Source: Panonychus citri
Lineage: Eukaryota > Arthropoda > Arachnida > Trombidiformes > Tetranychidae
Assembly (NCBI RefSeq): GCF_014898815.1
Contig: NW_026515543.1
Coordinates: 3,534,001 to 3,598,000 of the forward strand
DNA: 64,000 nt
Direction: 5' to 3'
The position numbers and the translations under genes are program-made. The notes under the pieces are model-generated. The model ran no database searches. It had not been told where the DNA came from and was given only the letters and a program-made list of their open reading frames with translations. Shown piece after piece: positions 14,058 to 24,116 of this stretch (the stretch's first letter is position 1; every line of letters begins with the position of its first letter).

Positions 14058-14400
14058 ACAGCAGGCTAAACAGTGTAGCCAGAATATAGTTGAAAACAGG
14101 GAGAGTGAGAGAGAGAGCTAGATAGATAGATGGAGGGAGAATAAGAGAGAAGTATCAAGAAAATGAGAGAGATTGAGAGAGATAATGTTGAAGAGAAAGA
14201 AGAGAGTTTGCTCCCGAGGTCAGAGAGAGAAAAGAGAAGGGAGAAGAAGTAGAAAAAAAGAGAAGAGAGAATGATGACGATGATGATGATGAGAAAGATG
14301 ATGATGAAGACGAGAGGAAGATAAACTTGAAGAGAAGAGAAGGAAAAAAAGAGTGAGAGAGAAAAGGGAGACTTTAGGTTGTATATCTTTCAATACTTTT
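12350..14400. repeat. Alternating polypurine/polypyrimidine tracts upstream of BAZ2
   Basis: On the + strand, purine-rich (GA/GAAA) blocks lie at about 12360-12620, 12795-12985, 13605-13710 and 14095-14360. CT-rich blocks lie at about 12986-13215 and 13745-14055. Adjacent blocks of opposite type can pair as imperfect inverted repeats, and each block can form H-DNA. GAGAG is the core site of GAGA-type factors in arthropods. The region covers the 5' untranslated and promoter area of the minus-strand BAZ2 gene; a good splice donor (AAAAG then GTAAGAAC, 12645-12644) suggests a 5' UTR intron. Open frames inside it are only low-complexity runs of Ser/Leu/Phe or Arg/Glu and are not genes. Confidence 0.8.
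14000..14055. repeat. (CT)n microsatellite, about 28 units
   Basis: Uninterrupted CT dinucleotides close the pyrimidine block and end at CCGACAGC. It is the longest perfect dinucleotide run in the window. Confidence 0.95.
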
Positions 14401-15837
14401 TTAATATTTTCTCTACGCGAACACAAATTTCTCTTCCCCTAATAAGATTCTCACCTTTTACCTGATTGAAAAAAAGAAAACAATCAAAAGAAAACAACAT
14501 TTAAATTGAGATGGAGAAACTTTTCAGAATTAGAATCAATTGACAATCAAAACAAATCTAAATTCCAAGTTAATCTCCTTCGCGGATCTTCAAACACCTT
14601 CTAATATTTGATCGAAAATCACTTTGTCTTCTCTTATCCCTTCACCTTTCCCATGCTAACATCATGTTAGAGAAACAATTAACATTCTAATAATTAAATT
14701 AACTCTCACAATTAACTTAAAATGTTTTCGTTTTTCTAATGATTTTTTCCATTTATAAGAATTGGAACATTTATTAACAGAAATCAACTTCTTCTGTCGA
14801 TAGATGGTGACACGTGTTGATCGACCGAGAAAAAGAAAACAAGTTGCCCTTCCATCTATCGGTGGAAAATCAAACAAAATAGTCATTCGGTTGGTCGGAT
14901 TTTTTTTTACTTCTCTTTGCTCATTTAGTGAAAAGTTTTTACTCTGACTTGTGAGATAATTTCTTGAATGACTTATTCATCTTTTCATGAAAATCCTTTG
15001 AGTATTTGAATCTCTTTCAATGTCATGAAGTTTCATCAAGTGAATATTGTTCTCGATGGTTGTACAGTGACCTTTTTCCTCGAGAAAACCAACAAAATTA
15101 GACCGAAAAGTTTTAGAATTTTTGATCAACAAGTTGGTGTCGATATTGATTCCATCATTTCGAAAGATACTTCGAGCGGTCATAACGAATTACAATTTCT
15201 CTTTCTCTTTCAACTCTCTTCATGAGGAATAACTTTACAATCAACTGATGTCTTTCAATTATACTCATGGATCTAATTGTTAAGTAACAAGTGTTTGGAA
15301 TTAAATTTACTCCTGAAAGGAATATAAGGTTTTCTTTTCCTTTTTCCTCTTTTCATTTCCTCGATAAATCAACAATAACCTTCGAATTGATCTTGGAATT
15401 TTCAAAGAACCAGAAATCTCAAGGTTCCGTTAATCATCTGTAGCTGTTGATGTATATTTAAGAGAAAAATAGATTCCAACTGTCATAGTAACTGTTTATT
15501 ACTTTAAGTTAATCAGGGATTAAAAGATATCAACAAAAAGCAACAAAGTCTATTCTTGCTTAACAATTAACTCTGTGCATCCCATTGATCAACGTTCACA
15601 ATGAAACAATACAATTGTAATTGATCAATTCAACAAGTGGATATCACATTTTACTCGAGTGGTTGATAAAATCATTTAAATCACTTAAAATAACTTTTAT
15701 GTTAAGATGATTACAAACAATAATTACGACAATCACTTGATTAATGAGATTAATCATCATTGACTTACAATCATTTTCCAACCTACAGTTACATTGCTTC
15801 TTAATATTCATTGTCTTCTGTTAATTGTGACCTGAAA
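14401..15837. other. Intergenic region between BAZ2 promoter and arginase
   Basis: AT-rich sequence between two divergently oriented genes. A slightly less AT-rich patch at 14977-15225 is open on both strands (68 codons on -, 66 on +, each with an ATG), but neither product resembles anything I know. Otherwise I see only CAATTA/TAATTG-rich sequence. Confidence 0.4.
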
Positions 15838-16952
15838 ATGGTAAATTCATCTAAAATAACTCGATTATTATTTTCCTTTTCAACTGTTCCTCGATTGCAA
15901 AAGCAAAGATTTCACAGTTCTCAACAATCAACTAAAAGGATCGGCCTAGTCGGTGGTTGTTTTGATAAAGGTCAACCTAAGGAGGGCGTTGAATTAGGGC
16001 CGAAAGTGATTCGTGCCAATGGATTGATACAACGATTTGAAAATCATCACATTGATTATAAAGATTATGGTGATATCAGTGTTAAAGACATTGAAGATAA
16101 TCAAGCAAACAATCAACCACTAGAGCCGATTAAAGGTTTACTTAAAAACACAACAATCATCGCTAATTACAGTAAATTGTTAAGTGACAAAGTTTATCAA
16201 TGTTTACAAGAAGATCGGATCTCATTGAATCTCGGTGGTGATCATACTTTAGGTGAGAAAGACAATCAAGAAGAAATCATTTAGTTAATCACAATCAACG
16301 TTTCCATTTTGTCTTCGTCTCTTGTGTAGCAATCGGTAGTCTCTTAGGTCACTTTAGGCACAATCAAAAGTTTTCCGTTCTATGGATCGATGCTCATGCC
16401 GATGTTAACACTGAATTCACCACAACCACTGGCAATTTACATGGAATGAGTTTATCGTTTTTCCTTCAAGGAATTCAAAGTGAATATGAAAATAGTCCAC
16501 AATTAACTAAATTGTTCCACTCTATTCAACCCAATCTAAACAGTTCTTCACTCTGTTACATTGGTCTTCGCGATCTTGATCCACTTGAACGGCATCTTTT
16601 AGATAGCCTACAGATCAAATATTTCACCATGGGCGACGTTGATAAACTGGGAATCAGTGAGATCACTTCGAGAGCTTTGGAAATACTCAAACCCACTGAG
16701 TCAAAACCTCTTCATGTTTCCTTTGATGTTGATTCACTCGATCCAAGTTATGCCCCATCAACAGGTACCCCTGTGCCCGGAGGGCTGACCCTCGACGAAG
16801 CCCAAACTTTGGCCAAAACAATCAACTCAACTAATTTACTCAAATGTCTCGATTGGGTTGAAGTTAATCCAAAGATTGGATCACCTAAAGATTCAACAAA
16901 AACGGTTGATAATTCAATCAAACTAATCCTCTCATTCTTGGGTAATGTTTAA
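15838..16952 (+). CDS. ARG: Arginase, probably mitochondrial
   Basis: Hydrolyses L-arginine to ornithine and urea with a binuclear manganese centre. Two exons, 15838-16252 and 16330-16952, are joined through GT-AG so that GGDHT continues as LAIGS. 345 residues, close to vertebrate arginase 2. All metal ligands are visible: H136 in GGDHTLAIGS, D159/H161/D163 in WIDAHADVN, and D271/D273 in SFDVDSLDP. Substrate motifs are also present (GNLHGMSLSF, STGTPVPGGLT, WVEVNP). The ATG at 15838 is the first in frame; the N-terminus (MVNSSKITRLLFSFSTVPRL) is basic, hydroxylated and free of acids, as expected of a mitochondrial presequence. AATAAA follows at 16988. The family is certain; the mitochondrial location is inferred. 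Confidence 0.96.
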
Positions 16953-17120
16953 GTCAATTTATTATCAATTCTAATTTGGGAAAGTTTAATAAAACGATTG
17001 TTGAGAAAGTGGAAAATCAATAAATCACATGTTGAATATACCAGAATTAATTAAATATACTAAATTCTTTCAATTAATTGTGTTGATTTTATGACTTTCT
17101 TAGAAATGATTGTATTAATA

Positions 17121-17967
17121 CTTTCTAAGTTCACAACCAAGAAGCCACTTTTCAAGAAAAAAGATGTCAAATTAGATTGAGAAATTAAAGTTGATGAATT
17201 GCGGCAAAAAAACCACTGACCTGATATCTTTTGAACATATCATCTCGAAGAGTTTCAATCTCTTCGATTGTAACTCGATTACAATCAAGTTAAACTCTTG
17301 TTTATTGCTGCAAGCGACAATATTTATAAAATTGATAAAATTCGGAAAATCTTGAGACCTGTTGTTAAAAGACTTACCTCTTTCGGCTTTTGATCATTGT
17401 AAAAGTATCTCGATAAATGGCCTAGGACCAGTTCTTGTTGGTTTATAACAGCACTTGCTTCAATATCAGAAATAGCGTCGTCTATATCACTTCGTCCACC
17501 TTCTTGTATGACGTCTTTTGTTGTCCTCAAACGAACTCGGACTTCATTTTCGAAAAGATTGAAACTCTGTTCAATAAAATTGAATTAATTGTTTCCATCG
17601 GAGGCTAAATTTTCTATGTAACTCACAGTTCTTTTCCTTTGAATGCTCAATAAATTCGCCGATGATCGGACGAGAATCAACGCTAAAATCTTCTTTATAC
17701 AGTGGTTATATTCTTTTGACCAAATACTAGAAAAATCATCACAGAAAATTAGATCAAATTGTTATGTAAACTTGAAAGAAATTGACTAACCGGCAAATTT
17801 CAGTAATATTCCTCATCTTTTTCCACTCGGCGAATAGTAAATAACCTCTTGATTCAGATTTTGTGATACACTGGATAAGATTTGTCTTCGACCTGTAAGA
17901 ATAGAAAATTAAAGTTAAATCATCTGAAGAGACATTTTCAATTAATCACTAAAATCATCAATCAATA
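17121..17967 (-). pseudogene. Decayed partial copy of the BAZ2 gene
   Basis: This stretch matches BAZ2 positions 9020-9055 and then 9916-10765 in the same orientation. It includes exon sequences for the MBD part, the exon at 10323-10120 and the exon at 10038-9973, together with their introns. Introns are retained, so it arose by DNA duplication, not from mRNA. About 860 bases between the two matching parts are missing. Many deletions of 1-6 bases break the frame (for example the tract matching 10250-10265 has lost several bases), and there is a 20-base insertion near 17281. Splice sites partly survive, but no coherent protein can be read. It lies just downstream of arginase. Confidence 0.92.
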
Positions 17968-18631
17968 ACTTGAATAACTTTTGAACATTTTCGAAACAAG
18001 ATTATTTCTTCCATCTATCGGTTGAGAAAGAGAAGGAGAATGAGAAAATAACAGAAAAAGAAAAAAAGACAGAGAGAAAAACTGGTTTCTGCTTTTGAAA
18101 AAATATTTACCTGGTCAATTTAAAGATCTAATTAATTTTGTGGTAATTATTGTTTCACCGTTTAAATAGAAATTGGTTTAGATTAATTAGTTGATTTTCT
18201 TTTAATTTTGATTGTAACATCAAAGAAGAAGAAGAAGAAGACAGATGAAGGTTAAATTATCCTCTTTCTCTAATTCTAAGATATCTCTTCTCTTCTCTTC
18301 TTTATCTTCCTCTTTCTTACTCTCTTTCTGTCATATTATATCGTTGTTTCCAATAATTCCAATAATTGATATTTATTCAATTCTTTTTATAAAGGAAACT
18401 TTCGATTCGATTAACAAACAAAAATCGAACTTAATTATGAATCAATTAGAAAAACAAAAAATTCGATTGACAATTAAAATTAAAACAACAATTAAGATTA
18501 AAGGCAAATTGTTTACAATGTTTGATGAATGAAAATTAATCTACACCAATAGTAGACTTTAAGTAATTTTGATTGTGAACAATTGAGGGAAATGATTAAC
18601 CGATCCGATTGTCCGATATCATTGATTTGGA
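17968..18631. other. Intergenic region with a doubtful small frame
   Basis: A GA-rich stretch near 18020-18085 is followed by AT-rich sequence. An ATG at 18245 opens 95 codons (to 18532) of Ser/Phe/Leu then Lys/Ile-rich residues. The composition follows local base bias, and I do not regard it as a supported gene. Confidence 0.4.
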
Positions 18632-19366
18632 TTAATATTGAAGATTTAAATTATCGTACAATTGGTGAACAGCGTTGATGTTAATCTCAACTGAATTACG
18701 GTAATCACTAATCTCTTGGTAGAGATTTTTTTCCTTCTCAGTTTTAATTAGTAAATCATGAGATGAACAAATTTCAGGTGAGATGAGATTAATTATCATC
18801 GATCGAGTTGGAGCTGCTTTCAGACTTAAATGAACCAAATTTTGAACAATCCAATTGTGATGTTTTCGTAAAGTTGAATCATATGCTTGGGTAAATTGTT
18901 TGGTTAAATCATTTGAATTGATTCCTTGATTATAATCATCAACCAATAGTTGAAGAAATGTATTCATGTATTGAAGAGCTCGGGTTAACCATAAGAGAGC
19001 ATCGGTTCCTATTTGTTTATCATTAGGCAATGAGATTTCCGATTCGATGATCGAGTTAATTGTTGTGAATTTACTTGGATTGGTGGTCACTATTTTGGTC
19101 AATTTGTCGACATTTCCGCCGATATCAGATCGAACCGGAATAAAAACTGGTCCAAGTATAGCCACAAATTCAATGAGACTGCGACATGAATCAAGGAATG
19201 GTTGAGTTGGAATAATCAAATTTGATTCAATTACAGGAAATTTAAGAAATTTGAACAATTGATTAGCATCAGTTATCATGGAACAACAATTATCCTCATT
19301 AGGCCTTAAATCGGTTAATCCATTATGATTAAGATTAACATTATCCTCGTTTGTTGATCCATCCAT
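18632..19366 (-). CDS. GLTP: Glycolipid transfer protein (GLTP fold)
   Basis: Cytosolic protein that moves glycosphingolipids between membranes. Single exon, 244 residues, ATG at 19366. The GLTP domain spans roughly residues 55-240. The sugar-headgroup site is complete: D81, N85 and K88 in SDIGGNVDKL, W126 in ALLWLTRAL, and H170 in KHHNWIVQ. Spacing D-N 4 and N-K 3 equals that of human GLTP (D48, N52, K55, W96, H140). The N-terminal 35 residues (DGSTNEDNVNLNHNG) are an Asn/Asp-rich extension not needed for the fold. A ceramide-1-phosphate transfer protein is the alternative; the D/N/K spacing favours GLTP. Confidence 0.93.
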   Translation of the reverse strand: MDGSTNEDNVNLNHNGLTDLRPNEDNCCSMITDANQLFKFLKFPVIESNLIIPTQPFLDSCRSLIEFVAILGPVFIPVRSDIGGNVDKLTKIVTTNPSKFTTINSIIESEISLPNDKQIGTDALLWLTRALQYMNTFLQLLVDDYNQGINSNDLTKQFTQAYDSTLRKHHNWIVQNLVHLSLKAAPTRSMIINLISPEICSSHDLLIKTEKEKNLYQEISDYRNSVEININAVHQLYDNLNLQY

Positions 19367-19979
19367 ATTGTAGACTCCTTGATCACACCTTGTTAATGAT
19401 GATTTCCTTTAAATTGATGGTCACAATTAATTATCCAAATACACAACCAGACTTGATTGTTAGGGTTAATTGTTTGTAAAGCTTGATTCACATTGACGAA
19501 ATGTTTAAACAGATTTACACCTTAATTACAAGTCTGACTATTAATCATTTGTAACAATTGCATTAAATCAACAGCTTCTAATTGCCAACTAACTAATTGA
19601 TATAAAACAATAACAGATAACAATATTGATGATGATTTCTCAATTAATATTAATTATCAGTTAATTGTTACATTGATCAAGTTAATGTACAAGTGATGGT
19701 AAAGAGATTGAAAATGATTCTCATAAGGAAAATTACAATTTAATTAGATTCAATTCAAGGATTGATTAGATTAACACATCATAAATTTACTCGTAACTGT
19801 TATAAATTAAGTAGATCATTAAAAAGAGGAACAATTAATCCTTGGAACAATTTAAAAGGGAGAGAAAGAGAGAGAGAAATAAACAGCTCTGGAAAGAGAA
19901 ACAGCTGATCAGCTATTAAGTGAATATTGTTAATCAACTTTAATTAGATTTCATTTTCTCACCTAAATGATTGTTACAA
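19367..19979. other. Intergenic region between GLTP and membrane-protein gene
   Basis: 613 bases, AT-rich, with many CAATTA/TAATTG elements and a short GA run at 19859-19880. It should contain the GLTP promoter and the 3' end of the next gene. I see no further gene. Confidence 0.5.
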
Positions 19980-20717
19980 TTAAATTTCTTTATCAATATC
20001 TTCATTTAATGATGTTACCCAATTTTCATCGACTCGAGTGATAACTTTTTTCAATTTCTTCTTGATGGCATTTAATGAAATCAGCTGATTCAATGTTATT
20101 GTCAGGGTTATACTGAATACGATTAATATAATAGCTGCAGAATAAATTGTCACCCAAATGATGGTACAAACTTTTGATGGACAAAAGATGAACAGCTCAA
20201 ATATTGAGCTAATTTCTCCTCTAGATGATAACAATTTAAAAAACAATTTAATGGTGAAAACAAGAATCAGAAATGATTGAGTAATCAAATGAATCAATAA
20301 AAAGTATGGATTGTAAAAATAAGCACCAAATGAGAGGAATAGATAGCTAATTATGTTGGTATATAATTGGATTGATGTTAATTGTAATCGGTGAAGTCTA
20401 AATCCTAATCCATCTTCAGGATCAATTAGAAATTCATCTAACCAAACAATCTGACAGAATGAACATTCACCATCATCGGTTATGTTTTGAGCGATAAATT
20501 CAGGTGATAAACAACCATCGATATTACAATGGCCCGTTCGAAGGATAAAATAACGGAAAAACTGGGTCACCATGAGAAGACAAATGAATACAATCAAACC
20601 CAAATGTCCTGAAATCGTACGAATTATTTTTATCCTTGGATTACCAGAAAACACGTTCACGGCTTTTACTTTGCGATTTGGGATGAAAGCTCTGATTCGT
20701 TCCAATAGTTTACCCAT
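19980..20717 (-). CDS. Unrecognised four-pass membrane protein
   Basis: Single exon, 245 residues, ATG at 20717 inside an ATGATG run. Four hydrophobic segments at about residues 38-59, 115-134, 137-163 and 184-209 predict a tetraspan protein with both ends in the cytosol. The N-terminal 35 residues are basic (RIRAFIPNRKVKAV). The first loop (60-114) is acidic and holds four cysteines (C64, C69, C85 and C88, the last two as CSFC), which could form disulphides in an extracellular or lumenal loop. The C-terminal tail is Lys-rich, then acidic. The four-Cys loop superficially recalls tetraspanins, but the CCG signature is absent. I do not recognise the family. An intact frame with real composition supports a functional gene. 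Confidence 0.75.
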   Translation of the reverse strand: MGKLLERIRAFIPNRKVKAVNVFSGNPRIKIIRTISGHLGLIVFICLLMVTQFFRYFILRTGHCNIDGCLSPEFIAQNITDDGECSFCQIVWLDEFLIDPEDGLGFRLHRLQLTSIQLYTNIISYLFLSFGAYFYNPYFLLIHLITQSFLILVFTIKLFFKLLSSRGEISSIFELFIFCPSKVCTIIWVTIYSAAIILIVFSITLTITLNQLISLNAIKKKLKKVITRVDENWVTSLNEDIDKEI

Positions 20718-20964
20718 GATGATGATGATGATGATGATTAGCGATGAAAGATAATAATAACTAAATCTATTAAATTTTCACTCTCTGCGGTGAATAATAG
20801 AAAACCATGGAATGGAAAATTAATATAAACTTGAATTTGGATGAAGTTAGAAATTTCAACTTTCGTTTAATCTTGGTAATTGTAGTTGATCAGTAAAAAC
20901 AATAATTGTGTTGATGATCCGTAGGATTGATTTTGTCTTTTGTTTTTTTGTTTACGCGATTCGA

Positions 20965-21731
20965 TTAATTTTTATCCAAATTTATCCTTTCATAAGCTAA
21001 TCTTTCAATATCTTCCAAACTTAATTTGTCTACATTACCGGATATGTCTTTCTTCATGTAATCAATTATCTTATTAACATCTTCTCCATCATAGTATCCT
21101 CTTAGAAAATTACTCAAATCATTCCAAAATCCAGGGGGCTGATTCTCAGATGCTCCTTCGAAAACCTTGAATAGATTAACTTTGGAACCTTCTTCAAAAT
21201 TGTAATCCATTAGAGTTTTGTCATCTAGAAATACACATAGGACAAAATAGAGAGAAACAGATACATGGATGAGAATAAACTCTCACAAGATGGATCATTG
21301 GCTCAAATGATAGTCTAAATTGACGATTGGTAGTTGATGACATTATTTTTCATCAATCGTTAAATTAAATTCGATTAATCAAATGTAACAAATAAAAAAA
21401 AAGCTACGAGATAACAATAACTGTCTACCTGTCAATCAAACATTGTTATGGTTAAACATCAATGGGTAATAGATGAGAGATCAACTTACTTGCCAAAGTT
21501 TTCCCTTTATACATTAATCGCTGATTATGAACAGGTAACTGGAATGACTTTGATATCTCCTCCTTTAATCGTACCACTGTAGCATCGGAAGGAACCTTTT
21601 GTTCAAATCAACAAGAGATTAATTAATGTAAACAAAATGAAAAGAGAAACAAAAAAAAAGAAACAATCAATTGTTCAACTCACCTGAAGAGCTTTCTCAC
21701 TACCATGAAACTCTTTCACTTGGATTAACAT
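20965..21731 (-). CDS. UBL4A: UBL4 ubiquitin-like protein (BAG6 complex, tail-anchored protein triage)
   Basis: Subunit of the cytosolic BAG6-UBL4A-GET4 complex that hands tail-anchored proteins from SGTA to GET3. Three exons: 21731-21684, 21595-21490, 21224-20965, with GT-AG borders and matching phases; 137 residues. Residues 1-72 form a ubiquitin-like domain (MLIQVKEFHGSEKALQ start, then HNQRLMYKGKTLANDKTLMD). It does not end in a processable Gly-Gly. The C-terminal part (about 90-135) matches the TUGS BAG6-tethering domain, most clearly SLEDIERLAYERI. Human UBL4A is 157 residues. The gene is divergent from MEAF6, with 304 bases between start codons. Confidence 0.9.
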
Positions 21732-22035
21732 TTTCTACCAAATAATTAGTAATCTGATTCGTTGAATAATGATAATTAACAGGTATGAACGATTATTAGA
21801 TGACAATTAAAAATTCAAGTGAATTTAAAAGCTCAATCATTTGATCTGTTCATTGGAAGCCAATGTAACGGCTCAGGCTTTTGCGAAATTGGTTCTTGGA
21901 GCCGACGAGAGATGGCGCGCAAATCGATGCACGTTTTGGTTTTGTTTTGTTTACATTTTTGGTTCACTTTTGTTTGTTGATTGAGTTTTTGTCTTTCTTG
22001 ATGATTAACTTTTGACTGGGTTTTTCTTTCTCGTG
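21732..22035. promoter_or_regulatory. Divergent UBL4/MEAF6 promoter
   Basis: 304 bases separate the two start codons, so both promoters must lie here or overlap. The centre is unusually GC-rich for the window. It carries AGATGGCGC at 21910-21918, which fits the core of insect CTCF-type sites, and ATCGAT right after it, the centre of DREF-type elements. No TATA box is evident. The factor assignments are inferred from motif resemblance only. Confidence 0.45.
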
Positions 22036-22494
22036 ATGGATACTCGAGCAGAATTAACTGAATTAATTAAGAGACGAGAAGAGATTGTTGAAACTCTAGC
22101 CAATTTGGAGAGACAAATCTATGCCTTTGAGGGAAGTTATCTTGAAGATACTCAACTTTGTGGTAATATCATACGAGGTTGGGATAGATATCTAAGTGTC
22201 AACAGAGGAAGTAAAGGTGAAAAGAGAGGTCGAAAATTCAAGGAAACTGATCGACTATTTTCCAATTCATCGATAACCTCTATGGCCACTGTTCGAGGTT
22301 TGGAGAAAGAAGGTACTGGTGGAGGAAGCGGCGGAATTGGACCAGGTCAAAACGAAGAGCAAAGTAGTGAAGAAAATAATTTCTCCGGTGTTGAAGATAA
22401 TGGAGAAACTGAAGATGGTTCACAATCGGTTCCAATTGGAAGACCATCTAAAGGATCAAAGAAAATTAAGAAAGCAAATCGTCCTAGTGTTTGA
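22036..22494 (+). CDS. MEAF6: MEAF6/Eaf6, subunit of MYST histone acetyltransferase complexes
   Basis: Shared subunit of NuA4/TIP60 and MOZ/MORF/HBO1 complexes. Single exon, 152 residues from the ATG at 22036. Residues 5-75 are nearly identical to the family: a leucine-rich coiled coil (AELTELIKRREEIVETLANL) followed by RQIYAFEGSYLEDTQ and GNIIRGWDRYL, then RKFKETDRLFSNSS. The remainder is an acidic, Gly/Ser-rich tail ending in a basic patch (GSKKIKKANRPSV), shorter than in vertebrates. Confidence 0.96.
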   Translation: MDTRAELTELIKRREEIVETLANLERQIYAFEGSYLEDTQLCGNIIRGWDRYLSVNRGSKGEKRGRKFKETDRLFSNSSITSMATVRGLEKEGTGGGSGGIGPGQNEEQSSEENNFSGVEDNGETEDGSQSVPIGRPSKGSKKIKKANRPSV

Positions 22495-24116
22495 AATGGA
22501 ATTGAAACAAAATCAATAAATCACCATCATCCTCATTAATTACCGCCATTAATCAAATTTCTCATCTTCATCAATTAGTGTAAATAGAAATTGTCTTTTT
22601 ACAAATACCATAGAAGGCGCTGTTTTCTAGGCTCATAAATATCGTTCAAGTTAATTCCAATCCAACAATTAACAATTAATTCAATGGTTCAAATTGAATT
22701 AATTAAAATTAGTTAAAATTTGCTATCACAATGAAACTAAATAAACACCAACAAAGTGAATTAAACAATCAAATGGTAATTGAAAGATTGATCTAATTGG
22801 AAACAAGTGAAATCGATGGACCTTTAAAAAGTGAAAAATTAACTTAATTGAATTTTCTAATCTAATTGAATTAGGCGTAATTTAACCTGACCTCATCAAT
22901 GGTTTATTATTTTCACTCGTAATTAGCTAATTATCTGATTTCTATTATTTGAAATATTCGCATGCAGTTAATACACATGGTGAATGTCAACAAATGATTA
23001 GGTCATTAGTCATATTTACAATTGTATTGATTTGTTTTGATCATTTTCTATTAGCACCTTAATTTAACCTTTAGATTTAATTTAATTACAATGAGAGAGA
23101 AAATCAAAATATAAACAATACAATCAGATCGGTAAAAGAATTGAAATAAAACAAATGTAAATCAATTGTCGCTTAATTTGAATACACAAAATTAGTAACT
23201 AATTATCTGGAATTGGAGTTGAAAAAATTAATTTCTCATTCGAGGATTAAACCTAATTGATTAACTCACAATTTGAATAACAATTAAAATGCATGAAAGC
23301 CAATACTTATTAATTAGTTGAAACAAAGATTGATTTAAAGCCAAATAATAACAAAGATTTACAATAACACAATTAAAAATTTGATTGAATTAAATGAGTT
23401 TTTCACAATTGATCAATGAATTTTCAACGATATTGACTAATTCAGAACAATTAAAAAACACTAATCAAGTCAAGAGAAGTAAACAAATTTTAATGTATAT
23501 AACCAAATCAACCAAAATTTTGTGAATTACAATTAAATCACTGACCTAATCTTAACAATTAAATCACTTGGAATCACACAGTTTACACATAACTGGAACA
23601 GTTAATCAGTTAATTGTCACGAAGATATTTACAATTGGCATTCTCTTATTAGATTAATAGTGAAAAAGAAAAAAAAATCGAAAGATTGAACAAAAGATCA
23701 ATCGAAGATGAAAGAAAGAGAAAGAGAAAGAAAAAAAACAAAAGAGAATAAAAAATTAGTTTGATTAAGAGAATCAAAGAAAAAAAAAAGAATCACAATT
23801 AAACTTGACAATGAAATTTAATCGTAAACACAATTTATCTAAATGAGGGATAAGGTGTAACTAAATTAACTAAAGAAAAACAATAATGGGACACAAATTA
23901 ACATCTAAATTGGAATTGATTTTAAATCGTAACTTGATCACCAAGATGATTAAGCCAAACCCTTTTTCTAATTGTCAAAACAATTAAAGGCAAGTGAACA
24001 TTGGAATTATAAATTGTATATAAGCGAACTGTAAATCATTAAATTGTCATTAAATCTTAATCAGTGAAACAACAACAACAACAAGTAAATTAACAAAATC
24101 AACTAAATTCATTACC
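22495..24116. other. 1.6 kb intergenic region
   Basis: Strongly AT-rich, dense in CAATTA/TAATTG, without a coding frame. The right end carries the promoter of the His-rich secreted gene. Confidence 0.5.
24017..24024 (+). promoter_or_regulatory. TATA box of the His-rich secreted gene
   Basis: TATATAAG lies 93 bases before the ATG. TCATTA about 30 bases downstream fits an arthropod initiator; TCAGTG at 24061 is a second candidate. This is the clearest TATA promoter in the window and agrees with a strongly or stage-specifically expressed secreted product. Confidence 0.55.

Noticed and set aside
12304..14426. Many frames on both strands within the GA/CT tracts
   Set aside because: Pure low-complexity products of the polypurine/polypyrimidine blocks.
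14977..15225. Overlapping open frames on both strands (68 and 66 codons)
   Set aside because: Neither product has recognisable motifs, splice context or promoter; kept only as a note in the intergenic entry.
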